Source of the DNA: Candidatus Aminicenantota bacterium
GTDB taxonomy: Bacteria; Acidobacteriota; Aminicenantia; UBA2199
Assembly (NCBI GenBank): GCA_026393835.1
Contig: JAPKZK010000143.1
Coordinates: 1-41,988 of the forward strand
Direction of reading: 5' to 3'
DNA length: 41,988 nt
Numbering within the stretch: position 1 is the first letter of the stretch; each line of letters begins with the position of its first letter. This document shows, piece by piece, positions 16,865 to 25,092 of this stretch. Both the position numbers and the translations under genes were made by a program. The notes under the pieces are model-generated. The model was not told the origin of the DNA and searched no databases. It saw only the letters and a list, made by a program, of their open reading frames with translations.

Positions 16865-18602
16865 GTGGACGAAGCCCATTCCAGCCAGTCCGGGGAATCC
16901 AGCAAACACATGAAACAAGTCCTCGCCACTAACCTGGAAAAATCCGAAAGCGAAGACCACATCGAATTCGACGTCGAAGACGAAGCCCTCAAAGAAATCC
17001 GTACCAGCGGCAAACAACCCAATATCTCCTACTTTGCTTTTACCGCCACCCCCAAAAGCAAAACCCTGGAACTCTTCGGACGCAAAGATGAAAATGGAAA
17101 ACACCGCGTCTTTCATAACTACACCATGCGCCAAGCCATCGAAGAAGGCTTCATATTAGATATCCTGCAAAATTACACCACGTTTAAACGCTATTTCAAA
17201 CTCATCAAAGCGGTCAAAGAAGACAAAGAATACCAAAAGAAAAAAGCCATCCGCCTGCTGACCTCATATGTGGATTTACAGCCCCACGCCATCGAAATGA
17301 AAACCCGCATCATGCTGGACCATTTACTGGAAAAAACCGTAAAGGCTGTGGAAGGCAAAGGCCGGGCCATGGTGGTGACGCGGTCGCGCCTCCACGCCGT
17401 CAAATACTTCCAAACCTTTCAGAAAATAATGGCGGAAGAAGCCCCATTATATAAACCCCTGGTGGCCTTTTCCGGGACCGTCATCGACCCGGACACCTCC
17501 GCCGAATACACCGAAAACAACCTCAATAACCTGGGCCCCAAAATTAAAATAGAAGACGCCTTCAAAACCCCGGACTACCGCATATTAATCGTGGCGGAAA
17601 AGTTCCAGACCGGCTTCGACGAACCCCTGCTCCAAACCATGTACGTAGACAAAAAACTCGAGGGCCTACACGCCGTTCAAACATTCAGCAGACTCAACCG
17701 CACCCTACAGCGGCAAAGACGACGCCGTCATCCTCGACTTTGTCAATGAAGCCGAAGGCATCGAAACCGCTTTCCAACCCTATTACCAGAAAACCATCGT
17801 GGAAGAAGGCGTGGACCCCAACCGCCTCTATAACCTGCAAACGCAATTGGAAACTTACGACATTTATACCCAGGCCGATATCCAACGTTTCGCCGAAATC
17901 TTTTACAACCCCAACGAACCCAAAGAAAAATACCAACCCATCCTGGACCTCGCCGTACACCGCTTTATGCAAACAGAAGAAAACGACCGGGAAGATTTCC
18001 GCACCATATTACAAAAATACATCCGCTTATACAGCTATATCTCCCAGATCGTCACCTTTGAAGACATCTCCCTTGAAAAACTCTACGCCTAAACCCGAAA
18101 CCTCAACCGGAAACTCCCCAAACGCGAAAGCAATATCCCATACGAAATCCAGGACTCGGTCGATCTTGATTCTTTCAGGATACAGAAAACCTTTGAAGGC
18201 AAACTAAAACTGCAAAAAGAAGATGGAGTAGTCAGTGGGCCAGGGGATGACGAATCCCGTCCGGTTGAAGAGGAAAAGGATATCCTGTCCAATATAATCA
18301 AGACGTTGAATGACTTGTACGGCGTGAATTTAACCGAAGAAGATAAAGTGGATATGGAGCGGCTGCTGCGGAAGTTGTATGCGGATGAGGAGTTAAAGGC
18401 CGCCATGACAGCGGATAATACGCTGCAAAACAAGAAAGAGAAATTCTACCGGGTAACGGATAAACATTTAACCGATTATGCGCATTCGCGGTTGGAGTTC
18501 TACAAGAAAATGACCGAGCCGCGAGTAAGCCGGTATATAAAAGACAGTTGGTTTGATGGCTATCGGAAAGATTTGACGGCCAGGAATGCGCAGTTCGCGT
18601 AG
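16865..18602 (+). pseudogene. hsdR: Type I restriction enzyme HsdR subunit, C-terminal remnant
   Basis: The fragment begins in mid-protein at the helicase motif II segment VDEAHSSQSGESS, so the nuclease domain and Walker A region are missing. It continues through FAFTATPKSKTLELFG, RAMVVTRSRLHAVKYF, VAEKFQTGFDEPLL and the motif VI region TFSRLNRT. There one extra base in a C-run (near 17704) shifts the frame. The following frame reads YSGKDDAVILDFVNEAEGIE and runs to a TAA (18090-18092) in the LEKLYA-x-TRNLNRKLPKRE segment. In-frame homology then resumes to 18602. The damage is therefore a 5' truncation, one frameshift and one nonsense codon. No hsdS is visible. With the hsdM fragment it shows that a whole RM locus has decayed. 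Confidence 0.9.
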
Positions 18603-18626
18603 ATAGAAACAAAAAACAAAAGCAGG

Positions 18627-18775
18627 CCCACGAATTACACGAATTACCACGAAAAAAGAGGAGCCACGGACGAACACGGACGGTTCACGGACTCTTCTGC
18701 TTTTTCCGCTCTTCCGCGCTTCCTCACTTCCGCTCTTCCTTTTTTTCGTCATCATTCATCATTCTATATAAAGAG
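18627..18775. repeat. Dispersed repeat, copy A
   Basis: A roughly 150-nt AT/GC-mixed segment beginning CCCACGAATTACACGAATTA, continuing with CCACGGAC-ACACGGACGGTTCACGG and ending CATCATTCTATATAAAGA. The same beginning and end recur at 24799-24942, with a less conserved middle. No reading frame is evident. It lies between the hsdR remnant and a methylase remnant. Confidence 0.75.
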
Positions 18776-18957
18776 TGCGGAAGGGGCCAGGCAAATTTTC
18801 ACTCTTCACCATCTCCCCCGAGTCCCGCAAGGAAATCCTCAAACGGCTGTTATTATTGAACCACCAGGTCCATAAACAAGACCAGGAACAAACCCCGCCC
18901 CCAAAACCCAAAACCGCGAAAGCCCCCAAAGACCCCCTCCAGAAAACATTATTCTAG
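18775..18957 (+). pseudogene. C-terminal tail of an Eco57I/BREX-type DNA methylase, remnant
   Basis: A 60-codon open stretch starting at GTG 18775. The segment SPESRKEILKRLLLLNHQVH, a low-complexity Pro/Lys linker and the terminal KTLF resemble the extreme C-terminus of large Eco57I-type or PglX-like methylases, which commonly end in an LLALNH-type helix and a final LF. The rest of such a gene is absent because dispersed repeat copy A abuts it. The assignment rests on the tail pattern only and is tentative. A small unrelated ORF is the alternative. Confidence 0.4.
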
Positions 18958-19091
18958 CCTCAGAGGGCACAGAGGGCACAGATATTTTTGGTTCCTTGTA
19001 AGTATCTGTGCAAGAAAAAAAGTATACCGGGGCCGCTGGGGAATTCCCCGAATTTCAGTAGGGAACAGACTCCGAGAATGCGAAAAAAAAG

Positions 19092-19120
19092 TTGACAGAT
19101 TCTTTTTCCTATGATACAAA
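19092..19120 (+). promoter_or_regulatory. Putative promoter of the toxin-antitoxin pair
   Basis: A consensus TTGACA (19092-19097) is followed after 17 nt by TACAAA (19115-19120). The leader is about 40 nt and contains GGAGGT at 19155-19160, correctly spaced for the TTG start at 19169. Confidence 0.6.
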
Positions 19121-19168
19121 TAAGGTGTTGATTGAGAAAGTAGGAATCCAAAACGGAGGTATTGCCTA

Positions 19169-19393
19169 TTGACAACGAAAGAACTTATAGCAGAGGCCGT
19201 TTCCCTTCCGGTAGAAGAACGGTCCATCGTCGCGGACTCGATTCTCCGCAGCTTGAATGCCCCCGAGTCTGCTATTGACCGGAAGTGGGTGGCAGTGGCT
19301 CAGCGGAGGTTGGCGGAACTTCGATCCGGCCAGGTAAAATCTATTCCTGGTGAGCAAGTTTTTGCCAGGATATGGAAACGATTCGAGACATGA
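19169..19393 (+). CDS. Addiction-module antitoxin (CHP02574-type)
   Basis: A 74-residue protein of the small putative addiction-module component family. It shows the usual pattern: ELIAEAVSLPVEERSIVADS, then a short linker and AVAQRRLAELRSGQVKSIPG ending near VFARIW. These proteins neutralise a ParE/RelE-type toxin encoded immediately downstream. It starts at a TTG codon, supported by GGAGGT 8 nt upstream. Its TGA overlaps the toxin ATG by 4 nt (ATGA at 19390), as expected for a TA operon. Confidence 0.87.
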   Translation: MTTKELIAEAVSLPVEERSIVADSILRSLNAPESAIDRKWVAVAQRRLAELRSGQVKSIPGEQVFARIWKRFET

Positions 19394-19632
19394 ACTTCTC
19401 CTTTCACCCGGAGGCAGAATGGGAGTTCCTCGAAGCTATTAATTACTATGAGGAACGCGAAGCTGAGTTGGGTTTTTTCTTGTCTGTCCCCTTTCCTATC
19501 AAAAGAATTGGCTTATATTCCCTGGATACTGAGAAACTGGAAAATGTTTTTATGGATTCGAAAGCGAGGGGCAGGATATTTATCCCATTTGGCAAATCGC
19601 GAGTTGCTGTTGAACCTAATACTGGAATATAA
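19390..19632 (+). pseudogene. RelE/ParE-type toxin, probably frameshifted
   Basis: The beginning, MNFSFHPEAEWEFLEAINYY followed by EEREAELG, is a typical ParE/RelE N-terminus, and the position right after the antitoxin (ATGA overlap) fits. After about residue 30 the sequence no longer follows the family: the expected Arg-rich beta-sheet core and the final V-M-H-x-x-R-x-P segment are not readable in this frame. The +1 frame stays open to 19747 but does not restore the core either. I read this as a damaged toxin beside an intact antitoxin. A divergent family member is possible. Confidence 0.6.
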
Positions 19633-19757
19633 CCGGATACAATGGTTTGCGTCGATCTCCAGGCAAGAAAGTAATGGGAATTTGTATGCTGCTAATTCAT
19701 ACTGCTATTATGATCCTCAAACAGGAATATGGAAAGAGGACCAATAAAGGAATAGAA

Positions 19758-20741
19758 ATGAAAAAATGTATATTGCTGTGTGCTTTGACGCTGGTGGTAT
19801 TTATCCGGTTGTATCCGGAACTTGTGGCCAACTTGCCGGAATTGGGCAAGCCCACCGAGATTCGCATGAACGACCATTATCTGTTTATTGTCGATCAACA
19901 ATCCGTGCTTGTATATGATTTAAAATCCTTCACTCAAATTAAAAAATTATGCCGACAAGGAGAAGGACCCCAGGAATTTCAAAAGTGGCCAAGGATTACG
20001 TTTACCGGAGATAAGCTGGTGCTGAGTGATAATTACAAAATAATCCTTTTTTCTAAAAATCTCCAATACCTGCGGGAAATCAAAATGGGATCGTTATCCG
20101 ATTGCGCGCTTCCTATCGATGATCCCTTTGTCATCACAGACTCTAAAACAATCGATGGGGTTGAGTGCCGAGTATTTTTACTGATCGATAATAAGGGGCA
20201 GAAGATAAAAGATCTCTTGAAAGAACCGATAACCCCCCAAATGAGAAATTAGTTTTTGGCTCCATTTTCCAGGGCGAGAAGTTGGAAAGACAGGGTATTT
20301 ATGGCCCAGCCCCACAAAGGATTTTATATAGATGTTTTTGATAAGGAGGGGAAAAAGCTTTACCAGATTGAAAAAGAAGTAAAACAGATCAAATCGGAAG
20401 AAAAGCATCGGCAGCTTAGGATTAATGAAATTTTGTTTGCCGTAGGCAGGAGCCGTTTTGAGCAGGCCAGGAAAAGAGGGATTTTTGAGAAACCGCTGAT
20501 GGAGTTTGTCCCTGCGATAAACAATTTCTGGGTGACCGATGATAGTATCTACGTAAAAACTTATGATATCACGGATACAAAGGAAAAGTATGTTATTATG
20601 GACCTGCAGGGCAACATCCGGAAGACAGTTTTTTTGCCTATCGTATACAAGGAGATTCTCACCTTCCACAACAACACATTCTATTATTTAGAAGACAACG
20701 AGGAAAAAGAAACCTGGGTGCTTCATGCCGTACGTTTATAG
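19758..20741 (+). pseudogene. 6-bladed beta-propeller lipoprotein-like protein, interrupted
   Basis: It starts at ATG 19758 with a hydrophobic signal segment (KKCILLCALTLVVFI). Propeller-like strand repeats follow: IRMNDHYLFIVDQQSVLVYD, then GEGPQEFQ and ITFTGDKLVLSD. The frame meets TAG at 20250-20252, just after a run of six C (about 20232-20237). Homology-like sequence returns in the same frame from about 20290 (MAQPHKGFYIDVFDKEGKKL). Between these points a shifted frame reads more plausibly (NEKLVFGSIFQGEKLE). That points to two compensating indels. Such propeller proteins are abundant in Aminicenantes-like genomes and have no assigned function. It is probably an exported protein, now broken or mis-sequenced. 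Confidence 0.6.
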
Positions 20742-20850
20742 ATAATAAAAATTTTCTTCATCAGCCTGACTTGAATTGTTAATAACAATCTTCCCTGCTG
20801 TGAGCAATATGAATTTGACATTTTTGATCCTGAAGTACGGTTTATTTATA

Positions 20851-22143
20851 TCATAAAACAGTTGGCTCTTCTTTCATCCTCTCTTTTACATTGCTTACTA
20901 CCGAGGACCATCCATCCAATTCCGCAAAATCCTGCTTCATCTCTGCCCTGAGTCTCTCCACATCGACTGTCGAATCTGTGGTCAAATATATCACCGCTGC
21001 CCCTTGCCCAGCCCAGGTCCGCATCACATCATTTACTTCCAATTTGAAATACCCGGGCAAACCCCCGGCTGCTGGACTCAACCGCCGTTAATTGATAAAA
21101 AGTCGTGGGAAACCAGACGGACAACGCATTATTCTTTCTATTCACCCGCGTCATTTCATTTTTAAAACGGTCTTCCAGGTTGTCCATTTTCGGGTAATGA
21201 TCGCGCCAGTATCCTTCTATGTTTTCCCTGGCGCTTACCCTGTCGCTGTTTTTGAATTTTCCATGGGTCTCTGTATACTCTTTTTCGAAATCGGTAACCA
21301 CTTTTAATTTGTCGCTAAATAACTGATAAGAATAGGGAATGGCTTCGGCGTTGTTTTCGTTGACGGCTGCAATGCCCAGGGGGATAGCAATGACCATTAC
21401 AAGCCAGATCGCCAGGATGATGGCCAGGCCGTTTTTTTGGCCCAGTGCCCGGGGATGGTCCCGATGACGAGACAGAAGAGCATTAAGAAAAGGGCCGCCA
21501 ACAGGGAAGGCATTAGCCCGGAGATATCCGGCCACGATAGGGAAATACCTTCAAGCAGGGCCAGGCACAGTGTGCAGCCGAAAATAAAAAGAAAACTGAC
21601 AACCACTAATATATATCTTGAGAATAAAATGGATAGGTAAACAGCCAGGCGCGAATTGCCGTGGGCAAGGAATTTTAAGTACTCCTTGCTATTCATGGCT
21701 TTGAGGCCTAAATACAAAACCGCGAAGGTTCCCAGGAAAAGTACAACAGTGGAAAAGCGCAAGGGCAATAGGGCATTGGAAATAAAAATCGATTTGCTTT
21801 GACAATTGCTGGTGATATCCAGGTTGGCAATGGTGTTGATATGAGCGGATACTTCCGTTATTACCGGGGGATTGGTGAAAAATATGGAGGCCGGCGCCGG
21901 GGTAAACAATATCCTGGCCCCAGCCCTGGAAACAGTATCATAATTGGTATTAAGCCCGAACATTTGGGCTTCAATATTTTGAAATTCCTTGATTTTGCTT
22001 GTAGTGTTCTTATTTTCTTTGATTCCCTTGTGCACGCTGTAGAGGGAAATTAATAAGAGCACCAGCAAAACCGTGGTTTTTTTTAGGGTGAAAAACCGGC
22101 GCGTCTCCAGCAAAATAATCGGCTTAAAACAAGACATGGTCAC
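20851..22143 (-). pseudogene. ABC-type transporter permease, two frameshifts
   Basis: Three consecutive minus-strand reading frames join into one protein. The first (22143 downward) has an N-terminal membrane helix (TVLLVLLLISLYSVH), a long extracytoplasmic loop and several further helices (VVLFLGTFAVLYLGLKAM, YILVVVSFLFIFGC). Homology-like continuation passes near 21430-21440 at a run of seven T into a frame with GLAIILAIWLVMVIAIP, and near 21065-21080 at a C-run into a third frame ending EERMK-type sequence. The layout resembles ABC-2 permeases of the DUF3526-like kind (large loop, SSRGF before a last segment). No ATPase gene is adjacent. The breaks sit in homopolymers, so sequencing error is an alternative to true decay. 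Confidence 0.6.
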
Positions 22144-22158
22144 CTCGCAATTTTTTAT

Positions 22159-22823
22159 TTAAATAATGGCGGAAAAAATTTGGGCCGTGTAGCTCCCCAA
22201 AAGCGATGTTTCGGCAAAAGCATCGTTTAAACGCCGGAAAGAGTCTATTAATGGAATCTGTCGATTGGATATATCGTACTTTATGGAATGCAGTAGGCCA
22301 GCAATTTCCTTGAGCCGGGTATGGGTTCTTTTGTAGAGACCGGTAATATCGCCTCTTCTTAAGAACATGGCCGCTTCAAAAAACTCCGTCCCGGTTAATC
22401 CGTACTCCTTTGCAAATGCTTCATAGTCGAAACTCTTTAGTTTAGCCTGGACCTCGTCATTGTATGGTGTGGCTTCGGCAGCTTTGATCAATAGTTCATA
22501 GGTATCGACGGCCTTTTCGATATTGGCGCTAGCGCTGTCGGCGATCTTCTCCAATGCGTTGATATCCAGTCCCTGGCTGTTCTGCAATTCCACCATGGTT
22601 AATAATTGGTAGACCGCGGAACCCGTGTTCAAAAAATAACCGGCCCCCTGGATGACGTATACGCCTCTATCGGGCTGCTTGCGCCGATCGCGCTTTTCCC
22701 AACGCCTTCATAGCCTTGGCCTGAACCGTTACTGCAAACAAGAGAATAAATATTCGTGGTAAGCGCGATACCCCCTAAAACGATGGCGATGATTAGCTTT
22801 GCCGGTATATTTGTTTTATTCAT
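22159..22823 (-). pseudogene. Small exported or membrane-anchored protein, frameshifted, unknown function
   Basis: The start (NKTNIPAKLIIAIVLGGIAL) is a signal or anchor helix. After about 50 residues the frame breaks near 22660. The neighbouring frame, reading GVYVIQGAGYFLNTGSAVYQ, runs directly into a helical C-terminal domain (LLTMVELQNSQGLDINALEK, later EFFEAAMFLRRGDITGLYKR). The two parts together would make about 220 residues. I do not recognise the family. It lies between the XRE regulator (8-nt overlap) and the ABC permease and is probably in one operon with them, so it may be an accessory component of that transporter. Confidence 0.55.
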
Positions 22824-23268
22824 GATTTTCCTCCTCGATTGTTTTTTTATTTGAGTTTATATCTTTATCGATTAATTTATCGTTTTCCAGCAGGTATCTC
22901 TTGAAATAAGACATCATGGAATACCTCACCATCTCCGACTCGCGAAAGTAGTTCAGGAACTTTCTCAGCCATTCCGTATACTCGCCGAATTTGCCGGTCC
23001 CGATAGAGCGTTCCACATCATCCCCGAAAAACATCTCGCCCTGTCCGTGCAGTAGATAATACACGTTCACATTGAATTTTTTGGTGAGGTTGAAGATGGT
23101 ATCGAACATAGGTTTTGCTCTTCCTGCTTCGATTTCCGAAAGACTGGCCGGGGAGATGCCCAGTTCCCCGGCAAAATTATGCTGTTTGAAACCCAGGCGC
23201 TTGCGGATGGACTGCATACGCAGGCCAATATCGATTAACAACGTGTCTTTTTCAGTCATTGATGCCAT
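22816..23268 (-). CDS. XRE-family helix-turn-helix regulator
   Basis: A 150-residue regulator with an N-terminal HTH_3 domain at about residues 12-70: RMQSIRKRLGFKQHNFAGEL, then GISPASLSEIEAGRAKP, the turn and recognition helix. The C-terminal part (about 80-150) has no recognised domain and ends in a charged tail. Its gene is divergent from the array 2 cassette across a 70-nt AT-rich gap that contains the palindrome TTACT-N5-AGTAA, a likely operator. It overlaps the downstream membrane-anchored gene by 8 nt. It probably controls its own operon, the cassette, or both. Confidence 0.88.
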   Translation of the reverse strand: MASMTEKDTLLIDIGLRMQSIRKRLGFKQHNFAGELGISPASLSEIEAGRAKPMFDTIFNLTKKFNVNVYYLLHGQGEMFFGDDVERSIGTGKFGEYTEWLRKFLNYFRESEMVRYSMMSYFKRYLLENDKLIDKDINSNKKTIEEENHE

Positions 23269-23303
23269 ATTTTTTTAAAAATATAATTTTTTATCAAAAA
23301 AAA

Positions 23304-23332
23304 TTACTTTTTCAGTAAAATAACTATATAAT
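23304..23332 (+). promoter_or_regulatory. Cassette 1 promoter with overlapping palindromic operator
   Basis: A perfect TATAAT (23327-23332) lies exactly 6 nt before an ATG (23339), so transcripts would begin at or within a base or two of that ATG. The -35 region (23304-23309, TTACTT, 17-nt spacer) is poor and coincides with the inverted repeat TTACT (23304-23308)/AGTAA (23314-23318). A weak -35 under a palindrome suggests regulation by the divergent XRE protein. This is inference. Confidence 0.6.
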
Positions 23333-23546
23333 TTCACAATGTTAAAAACAAACAGTTTTTCCGAAGCGCAATCATGCCTGTCATTGATCGGTAGACGGTG
23401 GTCGCAAACGCCCGGCAAAAAATTTAGAAAACCTCCATTGGATTTTCTCCTTGAAACACCATTATATAGAAATCACTATCGGTTGTCAAATACAAAAAAA
23501 ACTCTACCCATTGAGCATTTTAAAGCCCCATTAAGGGCCCCGGCAG

Positions 23547-23822
23547 ATGGAAACGACCAAACGGCAGTTGGAAGAGACCAACAAACAGTTGGCATTGAGG
23601 AAAAAGCTCTTAGAATTGACCTGCAAGCAGTTAGAATTGAGGAAAAAGCTCTTAGAACTGACCAACAAGCAGTTGGAATCGAGGAAAAAGCTCTTAGAAT
23701 TGACCAGCAAGCAGTTGGAATCGAGAAAAAAGCTCTTTGCACCGACCAAAAAGCTGGTGGCATTTATCAAGAAGCAGGTAACAACAGCCTTTCGGCAAAA
23801 CTTATCTTTGCTGACAAAATAA
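23547..23822 (+). CDS. Array 2-encoded heptad-repeat (coiled-coil-like) peptide
   Basis: A 91-codon frame, almost entirely the 42-nt repeat, giving a 14-residue repeat such as TNKQLESRKKLLEL with Leu every seventh residue. It is rich in Lys, Gln and Glu, as in a coiled coil. Between-unit base differences in this frame include four synonymous ones (AAA/AAG Lys, TTG/TTA Leu, AGG/AGA Arg, TTG/CTG Leu), which suggests that this frame is translated. A second frame open from the promoter-proximal ATG (23339-23830, 163 codons) also spans the array, but differences there show no synonymous bias. The start at 23547 lacks a strong ribosome-binding site. The stop is 22 nt before the helical-protein gene. 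Confidence 0.45.
   Translation: METTKRQLEETNKQLALRKKLLELTCKQLELRKKLLELTNKQLESRKKLLELTSKQLESRKKLFAPTKKLVAFIKKQVTTAFRQNLSLLTK
23555..23777. repeat. Array 2: 42-nt tandem units made of two 21-nt half-units
   Basis: A leading 21-nt half-unit at 23555 is followed by full 42-nt units starting at 23576, 23618, 23660 and 23702 and a degenerate one at 23744. Each unit has half A (GACCAACAAGCAGTTGGAAT-type) and half B (GAGGAAAAAGCTCTTAGAAT-type). Half A contains the inverted repeat CCAAC-N5-GTTGG in the units at 23576 and 23660. A G-U-tolerant version occurs at 23702, and the unit at 23618 is imperfect. Variation is by point substitutions, not by distinct spacers. Confidence 0.9.
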
Positions 23823-23844
23823 AAATATAAAAGGAGATCATGAA

Positions 23845-24603
23845 ATGAGAATATTTTTAAAAGCAGAAATGAAGGAATTGTTTGACGAAGCAAGCGCGGG
23901 TATTGCAAATTCCAAAGATAACCCGATGGTGCTGGAAAAAGTAGCGATGTTCGGCTATACACGGGACAGCCTGGTAGCCGCTGAAACAGACTATACAACC
24001 GCGGAATCGCTCTACTTACAAAAAGCACCCAAAGTGGGCTTAAAACTCAGCCTCAGTATCCAGGTGCGAAAAAAAATCGACGATATTTATGAGCTTTACA
24101 TGTTGTATGTGAACATGCTTAGGCGGGACCATCGAGAGGATACCGGTTTACTCCATGAACTTTTATTGCTGGGTGAAAGAGATCATACTGTTATAGGAAA
24201 AATAAAAGACTCCAAAGCATTTTACAAAAATTGCTTTGACCACCTAAAACTCCTCCCCATAGTGGCCAAAATAGGGCTTACCACAGAAATGCTGCAATTG
24301 CAGATGTCCAAAATTGCGGAAGTGGAAAACGATAAAAACTATCGGGCAATACTGGTAAAAGACGCCGAAAAGACCACTGAAGACAGGAATAAAGTCATTT
24401 TAAAACTCTATAATTGGTGGATGAATTATAAGTCGGCTTTGATTTACGTATTCAAAGATGATCCCCAACAGTTAGAAGCCTTTAAGATCAAAGGGTATTC
24501 CATCGGCTACGTTCCCAGGAAGAGCGGCGATAACGAAGAGGAGCCGCCGGCGCCGCCGGAACCGCCGGAAACGACCACTACCCCGGCTAATCAAGGGACA
24601 TAA
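23845..24603 (+). CDS. All-helical protein of array cassette 1 (paralogue of 40872-41600)
   Basis: A 252-residue protein I cannot assign to a named family. It appears almost wholly alpha-helical, with no signal peptide or membrane span, and ends in a low-complexity Glu/Pro/Thr tail (about residues 228-252). Three segments correspond to the protein at 40872. NPMVLEKVAMFGYTRDSLVA matches DPGLKADAASVGYDAAAIA. FYKNCFDHLKLLPIVAKIGL matches FFKRLGDLPAVTGLLAGVGV. NWWMNYKSALIYVFKDDPQQ matches KWMSRYLNVLAAALVDDPQ. The ATG has AAGGAGAT exactly 6 nt before it, the same arrangement as in the second cassette. It follows array 2 by about 70 nt and presumably shares its transcript. Function is unknown. Confidence 0.85.
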   Translation: MRIFLKAEMKELFDEASAGIANSKDNPMVLEKVAMFGYTRDSLVAAETDYTTAESLYLQKAPKVGLKLSLSIQVRKKIDDIYELYMLYVNMLRRDHREDTGLLHELLLLGERDHTVIGKIKDSKAFYKNCFDHLKLLPIVAKIGLTTEMLQLQMSKIAEVENDKNYRAILVKDAEKTTEDRNKVILKLYNWWMNYKSALIYVFKDDPQQLEAFKIKGYSIGYVPRKSGDNEEEPPAPPEPPETTTTPANQGT

Positions 24604-25092
24604 GACATAAGGCATAAGACATAAGACCTAAGGTATAATGGCGCCGGGTCTTTATTACCATATATACTTCCTTATTGTTAATTTGGCCGGCGACGCATGG
24701 GTTGGCTGTCCAGGGTTTAAAATTTATCGATCGCAAAAAGGACTCATCGGTTGATAGGACTTCCACCCATGCGGCGTTGGTTTCTCAAACCAAAACCGCC
24801 CACGAATCACACGAATTACCACGAAGAAAGATGGGCCACGGACAAACACGGACGGTTCACGGACAAAAAGAAACTACTCCTGTATGGCATGGATGTCTTT
24901 TTTCATCATTCATCAGTCATCATTCATCATTCTATATAAAGACTTGTCCACGTATGACGATTACACAGATTAACACAGATTTTTTTTTACCACTCTACCA
25001 CTCAACCAATCACCACTCACCTATCTTTTCTTTTTTTTCATCATTCATCATTCATCATTTTATCTTTTTACCGTTTGATGCTTGACACAACA
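24604..25092. other. Gene-free interval with short tandem repeats
   Basis: No gene is supported. Just after the cassette 1 stop there is a short tandem ACATAAG/GCATAAG run (about 24596-24640). It then holds dispersed repeat copy B, and near the end a TCATCATTCATCATTCATCA-type run on both sides of 25045. An ACACAGATTAACACAGATTT phrase is at about 24965. No clear terminator was found for either flanking gene. Confidence 0.6.
24799..24942. repeat. Dispersed repeat, copy B
   Basis: This copy begins CCCACGAATCACACGAATTA, carries ACACGGACGGTTCACGGAC in the middle and ends CATCATTCTATATAAAGA. It matches 18627-18775 at both ends and through CACGGACGGTTCACGGAC, and differs in the middle. It is non-coding. 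Confidence 0.75.

Noticed and set aside
23339..23830. A 163-codon gene starting at the promoter-proximal ATG of cassette 1
   Set aside because: It is open, but substitutions between array units show no synonymous bias in this frame and the first 70 codons resemble no protein. The 23547 frame is preferred, though not proven.
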